Shown in pieces: positions 7,662 through 10,768 of a DNA stretch of 10,768 bases (position 1 is the first letter of the stretch; every line of letters begins with the position of its first letter). Below the pieces are notes generated by a model that was not told where the DNA came from, made no database searches, and saw nothing but the letters and a program-made list of their open reading frames with translations. The stretch is from NCBI GenBank assembly GCA_016297325.1, contig JAEDGW010000087.1, positions 1 through 10,768 of the forward strand, written 5' to 3'. A program made the translations under genes and the position numbers. Source of the DNA: Coprococcus sp. (GTDB lineage: Bacteria; Bacillota; Clostridia; Lachnospirales; Lachnospiraceae).

Positions 7662-8372
7662 ATGCTGCAAATAAAAAATCTCACCAAGAGATACGGGGAT
7701 AAACTGGCGGTGGACGATCTGAGTCTGCACATTATGCCAGGGGAGATATATGGTTTCATAGGACACAACGGGGCAGGAAAGACTACGACCATAAAGGCGT
7801 GCACCGGAATACTGAAGTTTGAGGAGGGGGATATCCTTATTGATGGGGTATCCATAAAAGAAAATCCTTTAGAGTGCAAGAGAAATATTGCGTACATACC
7901 GGACAACCCAGATCTCTATGATTTTATGACGGGAATGGGATATCTGAATTTTATAGCTGATATATTTGCCGTGCCGGAAGAGGTTAGGAATGAGCTCATT
8001 GACAAATACGCAGATGCGTTTGAGATAAAAGATAATCTAGGACAGCTCATATCTGAGTATTCCCATGGAATGAAGCAGAAACTTGCGATCATATCGGCTT
8101 GGATACATGAGCCGAAACTGATAATCATGGATGAGCCATTTGTGGGACTGGATCCTAAGGCTTCCCACATACTCAAGCAGATGATGAGAAAGATGTGTGA
8201 TGAGGGAGGTGCGATATTCTTCTCCACACATGTTCTTGAAGTGGCTGAGAAGCTGTGTGATAAAGTGGCGATCATCAAGGGCGGACACCTTGTGAAAGCC
8301 GGCATAATGGAGCAGGTGAAGGGTGACGAGTCACTGGAATCTGTGTTCCTCGAGCTGGAGGGCGAGTCATGA
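7662..8372 (+). CDS. ABC transporter ATP-binding protein (ABC-2 exporter type)
   Basis: Cytoplasmic ATPase subunit powering the permease encoded immediately downstream. It has 236 residues, a single nucleotide-binding domain of usual length. Walker A is GHNGAGKTT (34-42), the signature loop is YSHGMKQ (133-139), Walker B with the catalytic glutamate is LIIMDEP (153-159, E158), the D-loop is GLD (162-164), and the switch histidine is H190 in FFSTHV. The Q-loop position reads YIPDNPDLYD (78-87), with Asp81 where glutamine is usual; other Firmicutes drug or antibiotic-type ABC-2 ATPases show the same pattern. Start: GGAG at 7650-7653, 8 bases before the ATG. The stop overlaps the permease start by four bases (ATGA), implying translational coupling. 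The family suggests export of a lipid, peptide or antimicrobial; the substrate is unknown. Confidence 0.94.
   Translation: MLQIKNLTKRYGDKLAVDDLSLHIMPGEIYGFIGHNGAGKTTTIKACTGILKFEEGDILIDGVSIKENPLECKRNIAYIPDNPDLYDFMTGMGYLNFIADIFAVPEEVRNELIDKYADAFEIKDNLGQLISEYSHGMKQKLAIISAWIHEPKLIIMDEPFVGLDPKASHILKQMMRKMCDEGGAIFFSTHVLEVAEKLCDKVAIIKGGHLVKAGIMEQVKGDESLESVFLELEGES
8357..8362 (+). promoter_or_regulatory. Ribosome binding site of the permease inside the ATPase gene
   Basis: GGAGGG lies within the last codons of the ATPase gene, 6 bases before the ATG at 8369. With the ATGA overlap this fixes the permease start and supports coupled translation of the two subunits. Confidence 0.75.
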
Positions 8373-9970
8373 TAAAGATATTGATGAGAAAACAGCTTAA
8401 GATGCTGTTCAGTGGATTTTTCATCGACCGCAAGACCGGGAAATCCAGATCAAAGAAAGCTGCAGTGCTTGGGATTGCTGCATATGTCCTGCTGCTTATC
8501 GGATGCATGGGAGCCATGTTTGGAAGTGTGGCATATTCCATGTGCGCACCGTTGTGTGCGGTGGGGATGGACTGGATGTACATGTCGATGGTCGCGCTTC
8601 TGACACTTGCTATTGGAATATTTGGCAGTGTGTTCAATACATTTGCAAGTCTGTATCAGGCAAAGGACAATGATCTGATGCTGTCGCTTCCGATACCGGT
8701 CAGGGCGATACTTTTTTCCAGGATATCAGGTGTATACATTATGGGTGTGATGTTCGCAGTCACGGCCATGGTTCCCGGAATAATAGTGTATGGCGTTGTC
8801 GTCCATCCGGGTGTCTGGGCTCTGGTGTCAGCTTCTATCGTGCTGGTGCTTCTGACATTTGTCATACTGGTGCTCTCATGCATACTTGGCTGGGTAGTGG
8901 GCAAGATAGGCAATAAGACAAGAAATAAGAGCTTCGTGACAGTTGTGTTGTCGCTGGCATTTCTGGTGTTATACTATGGCGTGTACATGAATGCAAATAA
9001 GATGCTGTCAAGCATCCTTGCAAATACTGAGATGTACAGCTCAAAGATAAAGGGAATGGCTTATCCGCTCTATGCGATAGGCAGTGCCGCCGTCGGCAAT
9101 GTGGGTCATCTTGTTCTTGTGGCAGCAGGAACTGCGGTGATAACCCTGGCAGTGTGGCTGGTACTTGAGCGCACTTTTATCGGAATCGTCACGACGAAGA
9201 CCGGGCATACCAAAAGGAAAACGGTGGCAAAGCGTGGCAGAGCACAGAGCGGCGAGATGGCCCTGCTCGAAAGAGAGTTCAAAAAGCTTGCGTCGTCAGC
9301 CGTCTACATGCTCAACTGTTCACTCGGAACACTGCTTATGCTTGTTCTGGCAGTGGTATGTATTGTAAAAGGGCCGTTCATCATTGATACGATCTCCAAA
9401 GTTCCGGGATTGCCGGAGGGGGTACTTGTATTTGGCGCCTGTGTGGCTGTGTGTGCAGCGGCATCCATGAACGATCTGACAGCACCGTCCATATCACTTG
9501 AGGGCAAGACCCTGTGGATATTGAGATCGCTTCCTGTCACACCGTGGCAGATACTCCGTGCGAAGATAAGGATGCATGTGATCCTGACAATGATCCCGGC
9601 GGCCATCTTAGATATAGTAATGATAGTTATTGTGAAGCCAGCATTTGCAGATGGTTTGATGATGCTTTTGATACCGTGTCTGTACGTGTGCCTGACAGCC
9701 TATATAGGCCTTGTGGTCAATCTCAAGATGCCAAAGCTTGACTGGACATCGGAGACTGCGGTTGTGAAGCAGAGCATGGGAATTCTGGTTGCGCTCTTAT
9801 CCAATTTTGTGTATATTATTGTACTTGTGGCAGGGTATATGCTGATTGGAAGCATGACCGGATTGACACCGTATCTTATAATATGTGTGGTGGTGACAGC
9901 GCTAGCAGCCGCCTGCCTCAGAGTGTGGCTTAAGAGACGCGGCGTGAAGATACTGGAAGTGCTTTCTTAA
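8369..9970 (+). CDS. ABC exporter permease, large putative ABC-2 type
   Basis: Integral membrane partner of the upstream ATPase, 533 residues, about twice the length of simple ABC-2 permeases. It has two hydrophobic halves. The N-terminal half has helices at about 31-57, 70-92, 117-141, 145-170 and beyond; a basic cytoplasmic stretch lies near 270-295 (TKRKTVAKRGR). A second half starts with an N-terminus-like segment (LLEREFKKLASSAVYMLN) followed by further helices. Both halves contain a similar cytoplasmic motif: LSLPIPVRAILFSR at 105-118 and RSLPVTPWQILRAK at 386-399. This supports an internal duplication or fusion of two permease domains. The segment YQAKDNDLMLSLPIP is typical of large Firmicutes exporters of the putative ABC exporter/EcsB-like kind. 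The ATGA overlap with the ATPase leaves little doubt that the two form one transporter. No substrate can be assigned. Confidence 0.88.
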   Translation: MIKILMRKQLKMLFSGFFIDRKTGKSRSKKAAVLGIAAYVLLLIGCMGAMFGSVAYSMCAPLCAVGMDWMYMSMVALLTLAIGIFGSVFNTFASLYQAKDNDLMLSLPIPVRAILFSRISGVYIMGVMFAVTAMVPGIIVYGVVVHPGVWALVSASIVLVLLTFVILVLSCILGWVVGKIGNKTRNKSFVTVVLSLAFLVLYYGVYMNANKMLSSILANTEMYSSKIKGMAYPLYAIGSAAVGNVGHLVLVAAGTAVITLAVWLVLERTFIGIVTTKTGHTKRKTVAKRGRAQSGEMALLEREFKKLASSAVYMLNCSLGTLLMLVLAVVCIVKGPFIIDTISKVPGLPEGVLVFGACVAVCAAASMNDLTAPSISLEGKTLWILRSLPVTPWQILRAKIRMHVILTMIPAAILDIVMIVIVKPAFADGLMMLLIPCLYVCLTAYIGLVVNLKMPKLDWTSETAVVKQSMGILVALLSNFVYIIVLVAGYMLIGSMTGLTPYLIICVVVTALAAACLRVWLKRRGVKILEVLS

Positions 9971-9998
9971 AAACAAATAGATCAGAGGTAATTGACAA

Positions 9999-10768
9999 AT
10001 GACTGACACGCAGAAAGATAGACATGACATGGAAAATTCTGGACAGAATGATCTGGATATGGTCAGACAGCAGAAAGCTGAACTGGACAGAGAGAATAAA
10101 AAAGAAGAGAAAAAAGAGGCAAAAAGGGCAAAAAAACTGCATTACAGGGAATTAAATGAGCCTCCAAAACTCACAGTGCTTGAGGAAGTTGGAAATGCAG
10201 TGACACATGGAATAGGTGCCGGACTTGCCATCGCAGGCTTTATCCTGCTTCTGCTTAAGTCAGATACGGGACTCAAGGTGATGGCATCGTGCTTTTACGG
10301 CATATCACTCATACTCATGTTTCTTATGAGCTGCCTGTATCATTCATACAAATCTGGGCTTACGGTGAAGCGTATATGGAGAAGGTTTGATTATTCTTCG
10401 ATATACCTTCTGATAGGCGGAACATTTGCGCCGCTGTATCTTGTGTACTGGGGCAATACCTTGGGGATTGTGCTTTTCTGTGTGCAGTGGGCGCTCATTA
10501 TAGCGGGGATATCCATCATATGTGTATTCGGACCGGGACGATTCAGGCCGATACACTACACACTGTATTTCGTTATCGGATGGAGCGCAATCATGTTCAT
10601 TCCTGGCTGGTTCAGAAATGACAAACCGCTTCTCGAAATGATCGTGGGCGGCGGTGTCATTTACACGCTTGGCATGATCCCATTTGTGAAGGACACCAAG
10701 GGAGCGCACTTTATCTGGCACATATTTGTGATGCTGGGGGCGGCGCTGCATTGGTTTGGGATGTACCT
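9999..10768 (+). CDS. trhA: PAQR/hemolysin III family membrane protein (TrhA-like), 3'-truncated
   Basis: Seven-helix membrane protein of the PAQR/hemolysin III family; bacterial members are linked to membrane homeostasis and some are called hemolysins. The window ends after 256 codons with the frame still open. Conserved family positions seen: E62/E63 and N66 followed by THGIG (69-73) in the first block, SCLYHS (111-116, H115), RRFDYSSIY (128-136, D131), and H237-x3-H241 near the C terminus. H115, H237 and H241 match the metal-ligand histidines of the superfamily. Residues 1-56 form an extra N-terminal segment, strongly charged and probably coiled or disordered (KKEEKKEAKRAKK at 34-46), which typical members of about 215 residues lack. 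The ATG at 9999 is preceded by AGAGG at 9984-9988, 10 bases away. It starts 28 bases after the permease stop with no terminator between, so co-transcription is plausible. Downstream in-frame ATGs at 10029 and 10059 are alternative starts. Confidence 0.88.
   Translation, partial: MTDTQKDRHDMENSGQNDLDMVRQQKAELDRENKKEEKKEAKRAKKLHYRELNEPPKLTVLEEVGNAVTHGIGAGLAIAGFILLLLKSDTGLKVMASCFYGISLILMFLMSCLYHSYKSGLTVKRIWRRFDYSSIYLLIGGTFAPLYLVYWGNTLGIVLFCVQWALIIAGISIICVFGPGRFRPIHYTLYFVIGWSAIMFIPGWFRNDKPLLEMIVGGGVIYTLGMIPFVKDTKGAHFIWHIFVMLGAALHWFGMY

Noticed and set aside
7916..8305. Minus-strand open frames of 129 and 83 codons opposite the ABC ATPase
   Set aside because: Antisense shadows of an ATPase whose motifs are all intact on the plus strand.

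Overview
The window most likely comes from a gut-type member of the Clostridia, probably Lachnospiraceae. The pointers are moderate GC content, frequent ATA and AGA/AGG codons, strong GGAGG-type ribosome binding sites, Rho-independent terminators, and two secreted BspA-like leucine-rich-repeat proteins built from modules common in that family (LRR_5, MBG-like, InlB B-repeat/Flg_new, FN3). I cannot name a genus. All six protein-coding genes lie on the plus strand. I see no rRNA, tRNA, CRISPR array, transposase or phage gene.

Layout. (1) Bases 1-4366 hold the 3' part of a very large secreted surface protein whose start lies upstream of the window. It runs from a tandem LRR array through Ig-like modules, a charged segment with one hydrophobic stretch, a glycine-rich linker, a carboxypeptidase-regulatory-like domain, more Ig-like domains and a CxH/CxxC module to a terminal FN3-like domain. 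A strong terminator follows. (2) Bases 4584-5891 hold a complete, smaller protein of the same kind (signal peptide, LRRs, InlB B-repeat, FN3), also closed by a strong terminator. (3) Bases 6125-7567 hold a MATE-family multidrug or cation antiporter, apparently transcribed alone. (4) Bases 7662-9970 hold a two-gene ABC exporter: an ATPase and a 533-residue permease overlapping by four bases (ATGA). (5) From 9999 to the right edge runs a PAQR/hemolysin III (TrhA) membrane protein. It has an unusual charged N-terminal extension and sits only 28 bases after the permease, so it may share that transcript.

Functionally this reads as cell-envelope biology: two proteins for contact with host or neighbouring cells, then a set of membrane transport and homeostasis proteins. 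Nothing shows that the surface-protein pair and the transport genes act together, because a terminator separates them.

I found no clear undescribed system. The observations most worth following are the recent duplication inside the LRR array, a block of deviant leucine codon use in the middle of the large protein that ends at a glycine-rich linker, the visible two-fold internal repeat of the ABC permease, and the TrhA N-terminal extension. Domain names are by eye from sequence pattern; no database search was run.
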